Source: Vibrio panuliri
GTDB lineage: Bacteria; Pseudomonadota; Gammaproteobacteria; Enterobacterales; Vibrionaceae
Direction of reading: 5' to 3'
Assembly (NCBI RefSeq): GCF_009938205.1
Contig: NZ_AP019655.1
Location: 1,302,001-1,366,000 of the forward strand
DNA: 64,000 bases
Shown: one piece after another, positions 42,167 to 51,200 of the stretch
Layout of the letters: each line of letters opens with the position of its first letter
Position numbering within the stretch: position 1 is the stretch's first letter
Notes under the pieces: model-generated
Databases searched by the model: none
What the model was told of the DNA's origin: nothing
Seen by the model: the letters and a program-made list of their open reading frames with translations, nothing else
Made by a program: the position numbers and the translations under genes

Positions 42167-42606
42167 AATGGCGCTTCGGGCTCGGTAAGCAAAGACTCAC
42201 CGTTATGTTCTATTGAACGCGCATCATCTGGATTGCGTAGGCTACAGCTATCTAACGACAAGCAACCACAACCGATGCAACCATGTAAGTCTTGCTGCAA
42301 CGCTTTAAGCTGCAAAATTCGATGTTCGAGATCTGCATGCCACTTGGTCGCCATCGCTTGCCACTGCGATTTGGTTGGCGCTTTATGCTTGGGTAAGACA
42401 GCAAATGCTTGCGCGATCTCTTCCAAGCTCATGCCTACCTGTTGTGCAGCTTTGATCACCGCAACACGACGAATAACACTGCGGTCGTAGCGACGCTGGT
42501 TACCCTGATTACGCCAACTGCTGATCAACCCCTTTTGCTCGTAAAAATGCAGCGCTGATACGTTCACTCCTGCTCTTTGAGCGACTTGCCCAACTGACAT
42601 CTCCAT
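42163..42606 (-). CDS. soxR: Redox-sensitive transcriptional activator SoxR
   Basis: 147-residue MerR-family regulator. N-terminal HTH MSVGQVAQRAGVNVSALHFYEQKGLISSWRNQGNQRRYDRSVIRR. A dimerisation helix is followed by the [2Fe-2S] cysteines at 110, 113, 115 and 121 (CIGCGCLSLDSC), then SLRNPDD as in E. coli SoxR. It activates genes on exposure to redox-cycling compounds. ATG at 42606 is preferred; a GTG at 42642 is also in frame. No soxS lies beside it, so, as in many non-enteric bacteria, it probably controls its targets directly. No SoxR box was recognised in the window. Confidence 0.93.
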   Translation of the reverse strand: MEMSVGQVAQRAGVNVSALHFYEQKGLISSWRNQGNQRRYDRSVIRRVAVIKAAQQVGMSLEEIAQAFAVLPKHKAPTKSQWQAMATKWHADLEHRILQLKALQQDLHGCIGCGCLSLDSCSLRNPDDARSIEHNGESLLTEPEAPF

Positions 42607-42711
42607 TTCAATCTCTGCTCGTTCGATGTAAATGCCGTCCACTGTAACTTAATCAAACTCACCCGGCTATCAAGCCGCCACAAACATGCCGATTCATGAC
42701 TCAAAAAGCAT

Positions 42712-42741
42712 AAAAAAAGCCAACCTCAAAAGAGGTTGGCT
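42712..42741 (-). terminator. Orphan minus-strand terminator upstream of soxR
   Basis: Perfect 10-bp stem AGCCAACCTC / GAGGTTGGCT with AAAA loop, then seven T residues on the minus strand. No recognised minus-strand gene lies within 300 bases upstream of it, so it must end an unrecognised transcript or block read-through into soxR. Confidence 0.88.
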
Positions 42742-42894
42742 GACTAAACCATCAGCACTATTTGCTGGGGGTGAATAGTATTTTGATGGCCATCGATGAC
42801 GAACTACGCCACGAAAAATAGACACTCACTAAGATGCACAACACTTTTACTGAGTGCGATTTTCCTTAAGCAAAAGTGAGGAGTTTGTGTACAT
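42712..42894 (-). ncRNA. Candidate small RNA ending at orphan terminator
   Basis: A possible promoter TTGCGA-N17-TGCATA on the minus strand (42924-42929 / 42901-42906) would start an RNA near 42894. It would end at the strong terminator at about 42712, about 180 nt. The strand holds no convincing gene there; the longest frame within it is about 15 codons. This is inference from terminator position and a weak promoter match. It does not resemble sRNAs I know well, such as Spot 42, RyhB or Qrr. Confidence 0.3.
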
Positions 42895-42957
42895 CTTCGC
42901 TATGCAGTGACAATAGTAACGTCTCGCAAAACCGCTAAGGTTGCAAAATCACTCGCC

Positions 42958-42979
42958 TTTGTAAGAGCTCGCTTACAAA
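42958..42979. promoter_or_regulatory. 22-bp palindrome upstream of response regulator
   Basis: TTTGTAAG / CTTACAAA inverted repeat with a 6-base AGCTCG spacer, about 104 bases before the response-regulator ATG. It could be an operator for the two-component system or for the candidate RNA promoter. The rest of the 476-base gap (42607-43082) shows only the orphan terminator and the candidate RNA. Confidence 0.4.
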
Positions 42980-43082
42980 AATCTCTTGGAATAGGCACCA
43001 CTTTCGCTAGGAATAGATTGAGAAAGCCCAGCTCAATGGCATCATATAGGTGAATCAATCTGTAACGAGAACTGGACAACAG

Positions 43083-43790
43083 ATGTGTGAAAAACAAATC
43101 TTAGTCGTCGATGATAATCAAGATTTGCGAGAAGCGTTAACCGATTACCTCGGCAAAGCGGGCTTTCGTGTACTTGGCGCTGAAAATGGCACGGCGATGT
43201 GGAAAATACTCCAATCTAATCAGCCTGATCTGATTATTCTCGATATTATGATGCCCGGTGATGATGGATTTACCCTATGCCAGCAATTGCGCCGCACTTC
43301 GAATGTACCCATCATTATGTTGACAGCCGTGACAGAAGAAGCTGATCGCGTCGCTGGGCTAGAAATGGGCGCAGATGACTACATCACTAAGTCATTTAGC
43401 CCCCGCGAACTGCTCGCACGAATCAAGACCATTTTACGCCGCAGTGTCACCAGCCAAAGTGCAAAACTGGCGCGTAAGGTACGCTTTGCAGAATGGCAGC
43501 TCGATACTGTCACTCGCCAACTTATGCATACTCCAAGTAAAACCATTAAACAGCTCAGTGGCGCAGACTTATCACTGCTAGGACTGTTTATCTCTCACGC
43601 TGAATCCATCCTTTCTCGGGATGATATTGCTCGTGAAATCTGGGGTAGAGACGCGGATCCATTTGAACGGGGTATTGATGTGCAAATCAGTCGTCTGCGC
43701 CATCATCTGGATGATAAAGATCGCTCGCTGATCCTAACCGTGCGCAACAAAGGCTATATGCTCACCGCTGGCGTACAGTATGAAGGGTAA
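43083..43790 (+). CDS. OmpR-family response regulator (GltR-like)
   Basis: 235 residues: receiver domain (1-120) with acidic pocket DD at 10-11, phospho-acceptor Asp54 in ILDIMMPGDDG and conserved Lys in YITKSFSP. A winged-helix DNA-binding domain follows (about 135-232: LSGADLSLLGLFISH, RGIDVQISRLRHHLDDKDRSLILTVRNKGYML). A Ser replaces the usual Pro after the conserved Lys. Overall layout and neighbours resemble Pseudomonas GltR, a sugar-responsive regulator. It overlaps the histidine kinase gene by 11 bases. Start ATG at 43083; an upstream GTG at 43050 is possible. Confidence 0.92.
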   Translation: MCEKQILVVDDNQDLREALTDYLGKAGFRVLGAENGTAMWKILQSNQPDLIILDIMMPGDDGFTLCQQLRRTSNVPIIMLTAVTEEADRVAGLEMGADDYITKSFSPRELLARIKTILRRSVTSQSAKLARKVRFAEWQLDTVTRQLMHTPSKTIKQLSGADLSLLGLFISHAESILSRDDIAREIWGRDADPFERGIDVQISRLRHHLDDKDRSLILTVRNKGYMLTAGVQYEG

Positions 43791-45210
43791 TCGGGTAACT
43801 AACTCGCTGGCGATGCGCACCAGTCTGTTTCTGCTCTGCGTCATTATCATTGCGCAGATCATCGCGGGTCTGATCTGGTATCAACATAGCAGCGAGCGAG
43901 ATGAACAGGGTTTAAAAACCACCGTCAACAGTTTAGCGCTCAGTGCTGCCTCAACGATCTCTTTTTTCCAAACACTTCCACCAGAGTACCGCCACTTGGT
44001 GCTTAACCAGTTGCGTAATATGGGTGGAACGCGTTTCTTTGTCTCACTCAATAATCACCAAATTCCGGTGGCGCCGCTACCAGACAGCGAACGTAAAAGT
44101 ATGGTGATTGACGAAGTGCAAAATGTGTTGCACAACGAACTACAAGATGCGCCTGTAATTCAGGTCGAGTTTACGCGGCGCGACAAACTCAAGGTATTTA
44201 ATAAAGAACTTCCCATTGACGAACTACCGATGCTTTGGGGTCATTATTCTCTCTCTTACGGCGACTTAAACCCACCGATCTTGGTCATTCAAGTAAAAGT
44301 CGATCAACAAGCATGGTTCTATCTGGCTGCAGTACTCCCTGCACCATATATCACTCTGGAAACCAACTATTTTGAAATTCGTGAATGGTTCACCATGTTA
44401 CTTTCCGCACTGTTACTGCTGATCTGCACATGGTTTGTGGTCAAAAGGGAAATTCGCCCGATCAAACAGTTAGCAAAGGCTGCAACACTGATGTCGAGCC
44501 GTTTAAAAGTGCCTGAAGTGAAAGAAGAAGGCAGCGTTGAACTGCGTGCTGCAGTACATGCGTTTAATAAAATGAACCGCAGAATCGACAGCCATATCAA
44601 AGATAGGGAAATGCTGTTCGGTGCGATATCGCACGATTTAAAAACGCCCATTGCGTGTTTAAAGTTGCGTGCTGAAATGCTCGATGATGATACCGACCGA
44701 GAACGTTTTATGCGTATTGCCAATGACTTAGATCTGATGGTGAAAGGCGCATTACAATGCATAAAAGAGACCGATATCCACGAAGATATTGAGCCCATCG
44801 ATCTTGAGCAATTGATTGCCCATATCGCAAGTTCCATTGACCCAAATGGTCACAATATCCATATTCAAGCCTCCAATGTACGACCTTATGCTGGCAAGCC
44901 ATTAGCGATCAAACGCTGCATTCAAAACCTAGTAGATAACGCCATTAAGTACGGCTCTAAAGCCGATATTTATCTCGAAGAAAATGCCGAAGCCGTGATG
45001 GTAAGAATCGAAGACCACGGCACCAATTTAGATCCAAACACATTAGAAAAACTGGTTCAGCCTTACTATCGAGGTGAAAGTAGCCAAGAAGGTAATGGAC
45101 TTGGATTAACGATTTCACAAAGTATTGTCAAAGCCCATGGCGGGCACTTGTCTCTTGAGACAACTCGTCAGGGCGGTTTGAGCGCAACGCTCACATTTCC
45201 AAGAGATTAG
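43780..45210 (+). CDS. Membrane sensor histidine kinase
   Basis: 476 residues. TM1 is at about 12-32, followed by a periplasmic region of about 150 residues, TM2 at about 203-220, HAMP (about 222-270), and an HisKA domain with His285 in GAISHDLKTPIACLKLRAEML. The HATPase_c domain carries NLVDNAIKYGS (N box) and GNGLGLTISQSIVKAHGG (G2 box). It pairs with the response regulator, whose gene it overlaps. The solute-binding-protein gene starts two bases after its stop, suggesting that protein supplies a periplasmic input to the kinase. Confidence 0.93.
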   Translation: MKGNRVTNSLAMRTSLFLLCVIIIAQIIAGLIWYQHSSERDEQGLKTTVNSLALSAASTISFFQTLPPEYRHLVLNQLRNMGGTRFFVSLNNHQIPVAPLPDSERKSMVIDEVQNVLHNELQDAPVIQVEFTRRDKLKVFNKELPIDELPMLWGHYSLSYGDLNPPILVIQVKVDQQAWFYLAAVLPAPYITLETNYFEIREWFTMLLSALLLLICTWFVVKREIRPIKQLAKAATLMSSRLKVPEVKEEGSVELRAAVHAFNKMNRRIDSHIKDREMLFGAISHDLKTPIACLKLRAEMLDDDTDRERFMRIANDLDLMVKGALQCIKETDIHEDIEPIDLEQLIAHIASSIDPNGHNIHIQASNVRPYAGKPLAIKRCIQNLVDNAIKYGSKADIYLEENAEAVMVRIEDHGTNLDPNTLEKLVQPYYRGESSQEGNGLGLTISQSIVKAHGGHLSLETTRQGGLSATLTFPRD

Positions 45211-45212
45211 TT

Positions 45213-46445
45213 ATGAGAGAAACAACCCTAGCATTCATCCTCGCTAGCCTTTCCACCAGTTGTTTAGCCGACGTCGAGTTTCTGCACTGGTGGACGTCAA
45301 AAGGTGAAAGCAAAGCGCTCAACGTACTTGAGCAGCATCTACTCGAACATAATATTCCCTTAACCCACTCACCAATCCTTGGGGGTGGTGGCGATAGCGC
45401 GATGACGGTGCTTCAAGCTCGAGCACTCGCGGGTAACACACCAGATATTGCACAAATAGAAGGACCAAGCATTAAGGCTTGGGACGATGTCGGAATTGTC
45501 CACACCATCAATCAAACCGCACTAGAACAAAACTGGGATCAAAACCTCTACCCACTGACAATCGACATCAATAAAACGGACAACGGTTATGTTGCCCTAC
45601 CGATCACATTACACCGCTTGAACTGGATGTGGGTGAATCATTCATTGCTGGAAAAACTTGAGTTGTCAGTGCCTAAAACATGGCCTGAGATGTTTCAAGC
45701 CATGGAGAAAGCAAAGCAAGCCGACCTTATCCCGCTCGCTATTGGTGAACAGGCGTGGCAAGTCGCCTTGTTGTTCGAAAGCTTAGTGATTGCCAATGGC
45801 GGTGTTGATTTTTACTACAAAGCCTTGGTTGAGCTGCAACGTGATCATATTGATACTGAGCAAATGCGCCTTGCCCTGCGCCAACTGAGACAAATATCCA
45901 ACCTTGTGGCGACACAACATCCGAATCAAAACTGGGATACAGCAACGCAAGCACTAGCTGAAAATAAAGCGCTGTTTCAATTGGGGGGAGATTGGATATT
46001 GGGCGATCTTCTCGCCTCAGACGTCAAGGTGCCTGAGCAAATTGGCTGCTACTCTGCCCCGCAATCGCATAATGCTTTCCTCTACAACATGGACAGCTTT
46101 ATCTTTATGGCTGCCTCTGATTTCACCCAGCAGCAAGCCACTGAAGTCGCCAATGCACTAGCAGATAAAACCTTTCAGGCTAAATTCAATCAAACGAAAG
46201 GCTCGATTCCGGTGAGAACTGATATCGACCTGACTGGGTTTAACCCATGCCAGATTCAATCGCACGATGATTTTATTCAAGCGACAAAAAACGGACTGGC
46301 AGTGCCAAGCATGACCGATTCAATGGCGGTCAACCCCGTTGCTCAACAAGCGATAAACTCTGAGATTTTCCGCTACTATCGCAGCCCAGAAGTGACCGAA
46401 GACGAAGTTCTTAAACGCATTATCTCCATTGCCAAAAGCACTTAG
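45213..46445 (+). CDS. Sugar-type extracellular solute-binding protein (GltB/GtsA-like)
   Basis: 410 residues, family 1 solute-binding protein. A signal peptide (MRETTLAFILASLSTSCLA|DVEF) precedes the binding fold: VEFLHWWTSKGESKALNVLEQHL, GGGGDSAMTVLQARALAGNTPDIAQIEGPSIKAWDDVG. This opening resembles glucose/mannose-binding proteins of Pseudomonas gts systems. No permease or ATPase genes follow; the next gene is on the opposite strand after a terminator. With only 2 bases to the kinase gene it is part of the two-component operon. A sensory co-receptor role is inferred, not shown. Confidence 0.9.
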   Translation: MRETTLAFILASLSTSCLADVEFLHWWTSKGESKALNVLEQHLLEHNIPLTHSPILGGGGDSAMTVLQARALAGNTPDIAQIEGPSIKAWDDVGIVHTINQTALEQNWDQNLYPLTIDINKTDNGYVALPITLHRLNWMWVNHSLLEKLELSVPKTWPEMFQAMEKAKQADLIPLAIGEQAWQVALLFESLVIANGGVDFYYKALVELQRDHIDTEQMRLALRQLRQISNLVATQHPNQNWDTATQALAENKALFQLGGDWILGDLLASDVKVPEQIGCYSAPQSHNAFLYNMDSFIFMAASDFTQQQATEVANALADKTFQAKFNQTKGSIPVRTDIDLTGFNPCQIQSHDDFIQATKNGLAVPSMTDSMAVNPVAQQAINSEIFRYYRSPEVTEDEVLKRIISIAKST

Positions 46446-46463
46446 ATCTTCCCCCACAAACGT

Positions 46464-46491
46464 AAAAGACCACCTTCGCGGTGGTCTTGTC
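46464..46491. terminator. Bidirectional terminator after two-component/SBP operon
   Basis: Perfect 9-bp stem AAGACCACC / GGTGGTCTT with TTCGC loop, flanked by AAAA on the left and GTCTT on the right. It lies between convergent genes. Confidence 0.8.
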
Positions 46492-46507
46492 TTAAGCATT
46501 AATCCCA

Positions 46508-46702
46508 CTATTTCTCTAGTGACATACCCACACTCTCAACGCGCTCTCTAAAGGCATCGATACTTTCAGCTTGGTAGGTAGGTGAGCCGTTGAAATAACG
46601 CGGCTTTTCCGGAGCCAACGCATTTTTCAACGCTTTTTCTTGTTCGATATCGTCATGATAGACGGTGACTCGGTTGGGGATATCCTGCTTAAATGTCGCC
46701 AT
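46508..46702 (-). CDS. Small soluble hypothetical protein (64 residues)
   Basis: 64 residues, hydrophilic, not recognised: MATFKQDIPNRVTVYHDDIEQEKALKNALAPE, then YFNGSPTYQAESIDAFRERVESVGMSL. The AAAGGAGAAC Shine-Dalgarno at good spacing strongly supports translation. No membrane segment. It is convergent with the solute-binding-protein gene and stands alone. Confidence 0.75.
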   Translation of the reverse strand: MATFKQDIPNRVTVYHDDIEQEKALKNALAPEKPRYFNGSPTYQAESIDAFRERVESVGMSLEK

Positions 46703-47085
46703 TATGTTCTCCTTTCATTTGGCTTATCGATATAGATAAGCGTAGATAATCAGTAAAAAGAGTCAAAGCAGGTGGCGGTAAGCTATGTAACAAAACACGT
46801 CAAAATCCACAATAAGTCATTACATTTTATAGAATTAGACAGTTTCACAATTTCTAAATCAAACTGACTGTTTGTGATCTTGGTATCAACCTCTAATACG
46901 AAACTCTTACTTTTACTGCCATAGTTCAATCCACATCTCACGCCGCCGTGGTATGGACGCAAGGCGAGCAATGAAAAGCAAGATTCTTCGAACTGGATCA
47001 CTCTTTATCAAATAAATTCGTTGTTACTGCACAATATTTGTCACAGATAATGACCTATAGTTCACTATTTAAGACACAAATAAAA

Positions 47086-47152
47086 CAATGCGTTCAAAAG
47101 CCTGACATAAAAATAGTCACACTCAAATTCACTCTCAGTCTCAAACGCATTG
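47086..47152 (+). promoter_or_regulatory. Inverted repeat in glgX leader
   Basis: CAATGCGTT (47086-47094) and its exact reverse complement AACGCATTG (47144-47152) flank a 49-base stretch just before glgX. They could form an mRNA stem or two operator half-sites. The rest of the 475-base gap (46703-47177) shows nothing else I can support; a 72-codon minus-strand frame there lacks a good start. Confidence 0.35.
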
Positions 47153-47177
47153 CACAGCATTGGTATACACAACAAAC

Positions 47178-49160
47178 ATGACAATAAAGACTTCTAGCCC
47201 ATATCCGTTAGGTGCCACCCTAACGGAGGAAGGGTGTAATTTTGCGGTTTATGCGCCTGATTGCGAAGCCATTCGCTTAGCCCTTTTTGACACACAAGGA
47301 CAGTACGTCACTTATGAGCTCACTGGTGAGTATGCAGGGATCAAACATGCTTTCCTCGAAGGGATCTCTGCAGGGCAGCGATATGGCTACATCGGCTTAG
47401 TCAAAGGGCAAGAACATTACATTGCCGACCCTTACGCCAAAGCCATCGATCACCCCCTTGATTACCACACACCATTTAATGCGCGCAAAAGTTTCCAACT
47501 GCCAAAATGTGTTGTGACCACTGACGAGTTTGATTGGCAAAGCATCTCTTCTCCTCTGCGCCCGCGCGAAGAAATGGTTGTGTTCGAAACCCACGTCAAA
47601 GGTGTAACGAAACTCAACCCCGAAATAGAAGCCGATTCTCAAGGTCGTTATCTTGGGTTAGTTAGCCCTGCAATGCTCAATTTCTACAAGCAGCAGAATA
47701 TTAATACGTTGCAATTACTGCCCATCGCCGCCTGTATGCACGAGCCTCATTTACTGAATATGGATAAGGTCAATTATTGGGGTTATAACCCTTATCTCTT
47801 TATGGCTCCTGACCCACGTTACGCAGATAATGATGCCGTCACTGAGCTAAAAACAGCGATTCGAGAGTTACACCGCAACGGCATCGAAGTCATTTTAGAT
47901 GTTGTTTACAACCACACTGCTGAGGGTGGAAGTGACGGTCCAATTTTCAATCTAAGAGCGCTTGATAACCAGTACTACCTAAAGCACGGTCCGCATTACG
48001 CAAACTACACCGGTTGTGGGAACACTGTTGATCTCACCCACCAGCCGGCACTTAACCTTATTATGGATACCCTGCGCTATTGGGTCAGTGAGTTCCATGT
48101 CGACGGTTTTCGCTTTGATCTCGCCGCGACGTTAGGGCGCGAAGGAGAACGCTTCAATCCAAACAGTGGTTTTTTCAAAGCGATTGCGCAAGACCCAGTG
48201 CTTAAGCAGACCAAATTGATTGCCGAACCTTGGGATATTGGCCCTAACGGTTATCAAGTCGGCCATTTCCCCTTTGGTTGGAACGAATGTAACGACCGCC
48301 TACGCGATATCAGCCGGAGTTTCTGGCGTGGAGACCAAGGCTATCTCACCGAACTTGCGACCCGAATCATGGGCTCGCGCGATCTATACAGTGCTTCAAA
48401 CTGGCCTTATCGCCTAACCGTCAACTACATTACTTATCATGACGGCTTCTGCCTGCAGGATCTGGTTTCGTACAAATCGAAGCACAATGAAGCCAATGGC
48501 GAACAAAATCGAGATGGCCATGGGGATAACCGCTCAGCAAACTATGGGCAAGAAGGTCCAACTGATGATCCGGTTATTATTGAGCTTCGCGAGAAGCAGA
48601 AACGTAACCTCATCACGACTCTACTCTTTTCTTTTGGTATTCCACACATTCTTATGGCTGATGTTCTCTCCCACACTCAACAGGGAAATAACAATGCTTA
48701 CTGCCAAGATAATGAGATAAGTTGGTTGGATTGGCAGTTAGATGATACCAAACAAGAATTTCGCTCTTGGTTAGCGGAGATGGTCGCGGCAAGACAACAC
48801 TACATGCTGCCATTTATTCGCGCCTTTAGTGGCGATAGCCGCAATAATAACCGCGTGTACTGGCGAAAGCTTGATGGTAAACCTCTTAGCCATGAAGATT
48901 GGAACACCATCACTGCGGTTGGTTTGCACATGGGTATTGGTGAACACGGTGATCAACTCTTCTATGCCATCAACCAAACTGATGCTCCCGCGCGTTTTTC
49001 GCTACCCAATAAATCAGGCCAGCAATGGCAGATGATTTGCAATACCAGTTCAACCCAAATGCACCAACCGATTGAACGTAATAACGTCGTGCTTGATGCC
49101 ACCTCAATGGCTATTTTTGCTTGCTCAGCCAACGCCAATACCGTTTGCCTACTGAGGTAA
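47178..49160 (+). CDS. glgX: Glycogen debranching enzyme GlgX
   Basis: 660-residue isoamylase-type alpha-1,6-glucosidase that trims branches from phosphorylase-treated glycogen. N-terminal CBM48 domain (MTIKTSSPYPLGATLTEEGCNFAVYAPDCEAIRLALFD, 1-95), then the GH13 barrel. Conserved regions: DVVYNHTAEG, the nucleophile in FHVDGFRFDLAATLGRE, the acid in KLIAEPWDIGPNGYQVGHFP, and the transition-state Asp in VNYITYHDGF. The C-terminal beta-domain covers about 590-660. Length matches E. coli GlgX. No other glg genes are adjacent. Start ATG at 47178; an in-frame TTG at 47160 is less likely. Confidence 0.96.
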   Translation: MTIKTSSPYPLGATLTEEGCNFAVYAPDCEAIRLALFDTQGQYVTYELTGEYAGIKHAFLEGISAGQRYGYIGLVKGQEHYIADPYAKAIDHPLDYHTPFNARKSFQLPKCVVTTDEFDWQSISSPLRPREEMVVFETHVKGVTKLNPEIEADSQGRYLGLVSPAMLNFYKQQNINTLQLLPIAACMHEPHLLNMDKVNYWGYNPYLFMAPDPRYADNDAVTELKTAIRELHRNGIEVILDVVYNHTAEGGSDGPIFNLRALDNQYYLKHGPHYANYTGCGNTVDLTHQPALNLIMDTLRYWVSEFHVDGFRFDLAATLGREGERFNPNSGFFKAIAQDPVLKQTKLIAEPWDIGPNGYQVGHFPFGWNECNDRLRDISRSFWRGDQGYLTELATRIMGSRDLYSASNWPYRLTVNYITYHDGFCLQDLVSYKSKHNEANGEQNRDGHGDNRSANYGQEGPTDDPVIIELREKQKRNLITTLLFSFGIPHILMADVLSHTQQGNNNAYCQDNEISWLDWQLDDTKQEFRSWLAEMVAARQHYMLPFIRAFSGDSRNNNRVYWRKLDGKPLSHEDWNTITAVGLHMGIGEHGDQLFYAINQTDAPARFSLPNKSGQQWQMICNTSSTQMHQPIERNNVVLDATSMAIFACSANANTVCLLR

Positions 49161-49174
49161 TCGCGCCATCTGTT

Positions 49175-49207
49175 ATCGAGCGAGCGCACACTGCGTACTC
49201 GCTCGAT
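49175..49207 (+). terminator. Hairpin after glgX
   Basis: Perfect 10-bp inverted repeat ATCGAGCGAG / CTCGCTCGAT with a 13-base loop, 14 bases past the stop. No T run. Confidence 0.4.
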
Positions 49208-49294
49208 GCTCATGATCGGTTTGCTTATCGTATCAAATGCCTTTAAAATACGACACAAATCACAATAATCGTATATAAGTTGGCAATTTTTACC

Positions 49295-51061
49295 ATGACT
49301 TTACCTAAGTTGATCACTCAAACGCTTAGACCGTACGTCATTCTATTAACATTAGGCATGCTATACCTCGCCTATGATCAACTCAAAACTTCAGAACACA
49401 TCGCTCACGATCAATCACTGAATAATCTGAGTACTGCCACGCATCTTGTTTCGTCACAAGTTGAAGCTGCATCCAGTAAGCTGTTTTTACTCGAAGATAC
49501 TCATTCACTGACAGAGTTTGATAACACAGCCAAACACATTTTAAAGCACTCGCCTCTCTATGCTGATGTTATCCACGTAAATATGGAAACGGGTCAATAT
49601 CGCTCTGTCCTGTTGAATCCAACACTTGCAGAAAAAGACCCGAATATCACTTGGACCCCTTTAACCAAGTTTTCAGATCAACTTTCCATCTCGTCACTCT
49701 ACGAAAAGTTTCCTAATTATTGGGTGTTTGCGGTGAAGTATACGCCGAACAGCTCTCAGCAATATTGGTTAGAGTTTGACTTAAAGCACGCCACTCAAAG
49801 CTTGCGTGGTTTACACACGCTAAATGATGGTTATGTGTTTGTCATTGATAGGCACACCGGCCGTTTGGTTTTCCATCCAGATCCAAGCCGAATTGGTAAA
49901 CCGTCTATCAGCTATCATAGTGGTATCAGTGAACTGCTTGACTCTGGCACCACTTTTTCTAATTACGAATACTATTACCGAGATCAATTCAAAGTTGTCG
50001 TCTTTGATGCCAACAATGAGCTCGATTGGGTATTTATTGCGGGTACGGACCGCTCAGACATACTGGCAGTCTCTTTTCAGTTTGCTTTGGCCGCGGTTTT
50101 TTGTGCATCACTACTCTATATAGCCCTCGCGATCAGTTACCTTACGAGACAATTGAGTTATGCACTTACCGATCTTAACAACCAAACTGATCTAGGAAAC
50201 TTTAAGCATCAACTTCGCTATACGCTCGACCGCTTTATTCCGCATAAAGGCATCCAGTTCTGTACCTACGACGAACGTCATGGGGATTTTTGCACCCTAG
50301 ATTTTCATGGTAACTCAAAAATTGTCATTAAAGATCAAACCTTAGCTCGCCAGTTCCCCCCTGATTCAATGCGATTTGTGAACAAAAAAGAAGCGGACAT
50401 ATTGGCACAAAAACTTCAAATTAGAGCCAATCACTACGTCATTCCTTTGCACAATCAAGACGAGTTAGTGGCCGTCATTTATATTCAGTGCTTACTGCCT
50501 TGTAACGGGACAATTATGCGCATGATTCGCGACTACACCGAAGTTGCTCTGTGCAATCTACTGCTACGCAAGAAACTGTTATGTAAAGATGTAATGACCA
50601 AACTCGATAGCCAGCACACCATGAACGCATCGATCGATTGCCATCAAAACACCAGCAATGTCTTTTTTGCTCAACTGGAAGTGGACTACTTTGAACAGAT
50701 TCTGAATCACCATGGTCCACAATGTGCCGATAAGATTACCATTGCCACCGCGGAGATGATGCAGACGTGTTTTCCAAAACCTCGTGCGATCAGTTTATCT
50801 CGAGATGGGATGGGCAAATTCAGCTTGCTGTTTCATGCCCACGATAAAGATGACGCGATAAACCGTTGCGAAGAGCTGAGAGTGCTGATTGAAAAAAGCC
50901 CGGTTAAGTTAGGCGAACTCAATATTCCATTTACCGTCAGTATCGGTGGCGGTGCCGTGAACGGCGCACATCAATCCACTTTATGCCAAGTAGAAAAAGC
51001 GCTCTACAAAGCCAAAGGCTCGGGACGAAACCAAGTGAGCTTTGACGCATTTTTACAGTAA
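49295..51061 (+). CDS. Membrane Cache-like sensor with degenerate GGDEF domain
   Basis: 588 residues. TM1 is at about 15-30, then a dCache-like periplasmic domain of about 220 residues (DGYVFVIDRHTGRLVFHPDPSRIGKPSIS, typical of Cache_1). TM2 is at about 258-282, followed by a linker/GAF-like segment and a C-terminal GGDEF-like domain (about 455-588). The catalytic GGDEF motif reads GMGKF within SRDGMGKFSLLF, and the first metal ligand of the VDYF motif is Glu (LEVDYF). It keeps SIGGG and YKAKGSGRNQV. It is therefore probably not a working cyclase. Role could be GTP or c-di-GMP sensing, or protein interaction. Alternative start at 49280 (TTG). Confidence 0.85.
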   Translation: MTLPKLITQTLRPYVILLTLGMLYLAYDQLKTSEHIAHDQSLNNLSTATHLVSSQVEAASSKLFLLEDTHSLTEFDNTAKHILKHSPLYADVIHVNMETGQYRSVLLNPTLAEKDPNITWTPLTKFSDQLSISSLYEKFPNYWVFAVKYTPNSSQQYWLEFDLKHATQSLRGLHTLNDGYVFVIDRHTGRLVFHPDPSRIGKPSISYHSGISELLDSGTTFSNYEYYYRDQFKVVVFDANNELDWVFIAGTDRSDILAVSFQFALAAVFCASLLYIALAISYLTRQLSYALTDLNNQTDLGNFKHQLRYTLDRFIPHKGIQFCTYDERHGDFCTLDFHGNSKIVIKDQTLARQFPPDSMRFVNKKEADILAQKLQIRANHYVIPLHNQDELVAVIYIQCLLPCNGTIMRMIRDYTEVALCNLLLRKKLLCKDVMTKLDSQHTMNASIDCHQNTSNVFFAQLEVDYFEQILNHHGPQCADKITIATAEMMQTCFPKPRAISLSRDGMGKFSLLFHAHDKDDAINRCEELRVLIEKSPVKLGELNIPFTVSIGGGAVNGAHQSTLCQVEKALYKAKGSGRNQVSFDAFLQ

Positions 51062-51065
51062 CAAC

Positions 51066-51097
51066 ATAAAAGGAGGCTTAGCCTCCTTTTACTTTAT
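51066..51097 (+). terminator. Terminator after degenerate GGDEF gene
   Basis: Perfect 10-bp stem AAAAGGAGGC / GCCTCCTTTT with TTA loop, followed by ACTTTATT. It lies 7 bases past the stop. Confidence 0.88.
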
Positions 51098-51200
51098 TCA
51101 ACCGATACTTCTCCCATATCCATATCTTGAACATCGATTTCCCTTGGCGCTAGATTCAAGCCCTGCCAAAATACAGATACGCACTTCTCAAGGAACTAAC

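Noticed and set aside
42900..43097. 65-codon minus-strand open frame overlapping the response-regulator start
   Set aside because: It overlaps the start of a real gene, lacks a ribosome-binding site and has no recognisable motif. The transcript reaching the orphan terminator is better explained by a short RNA.
46783..47001. 72-codon minus-strand open frame in the gap before glgX
   Set aside because: It starts with GTG without a Shine-Dalgarno, has no recognisable domain and no terminator; treated as chance.
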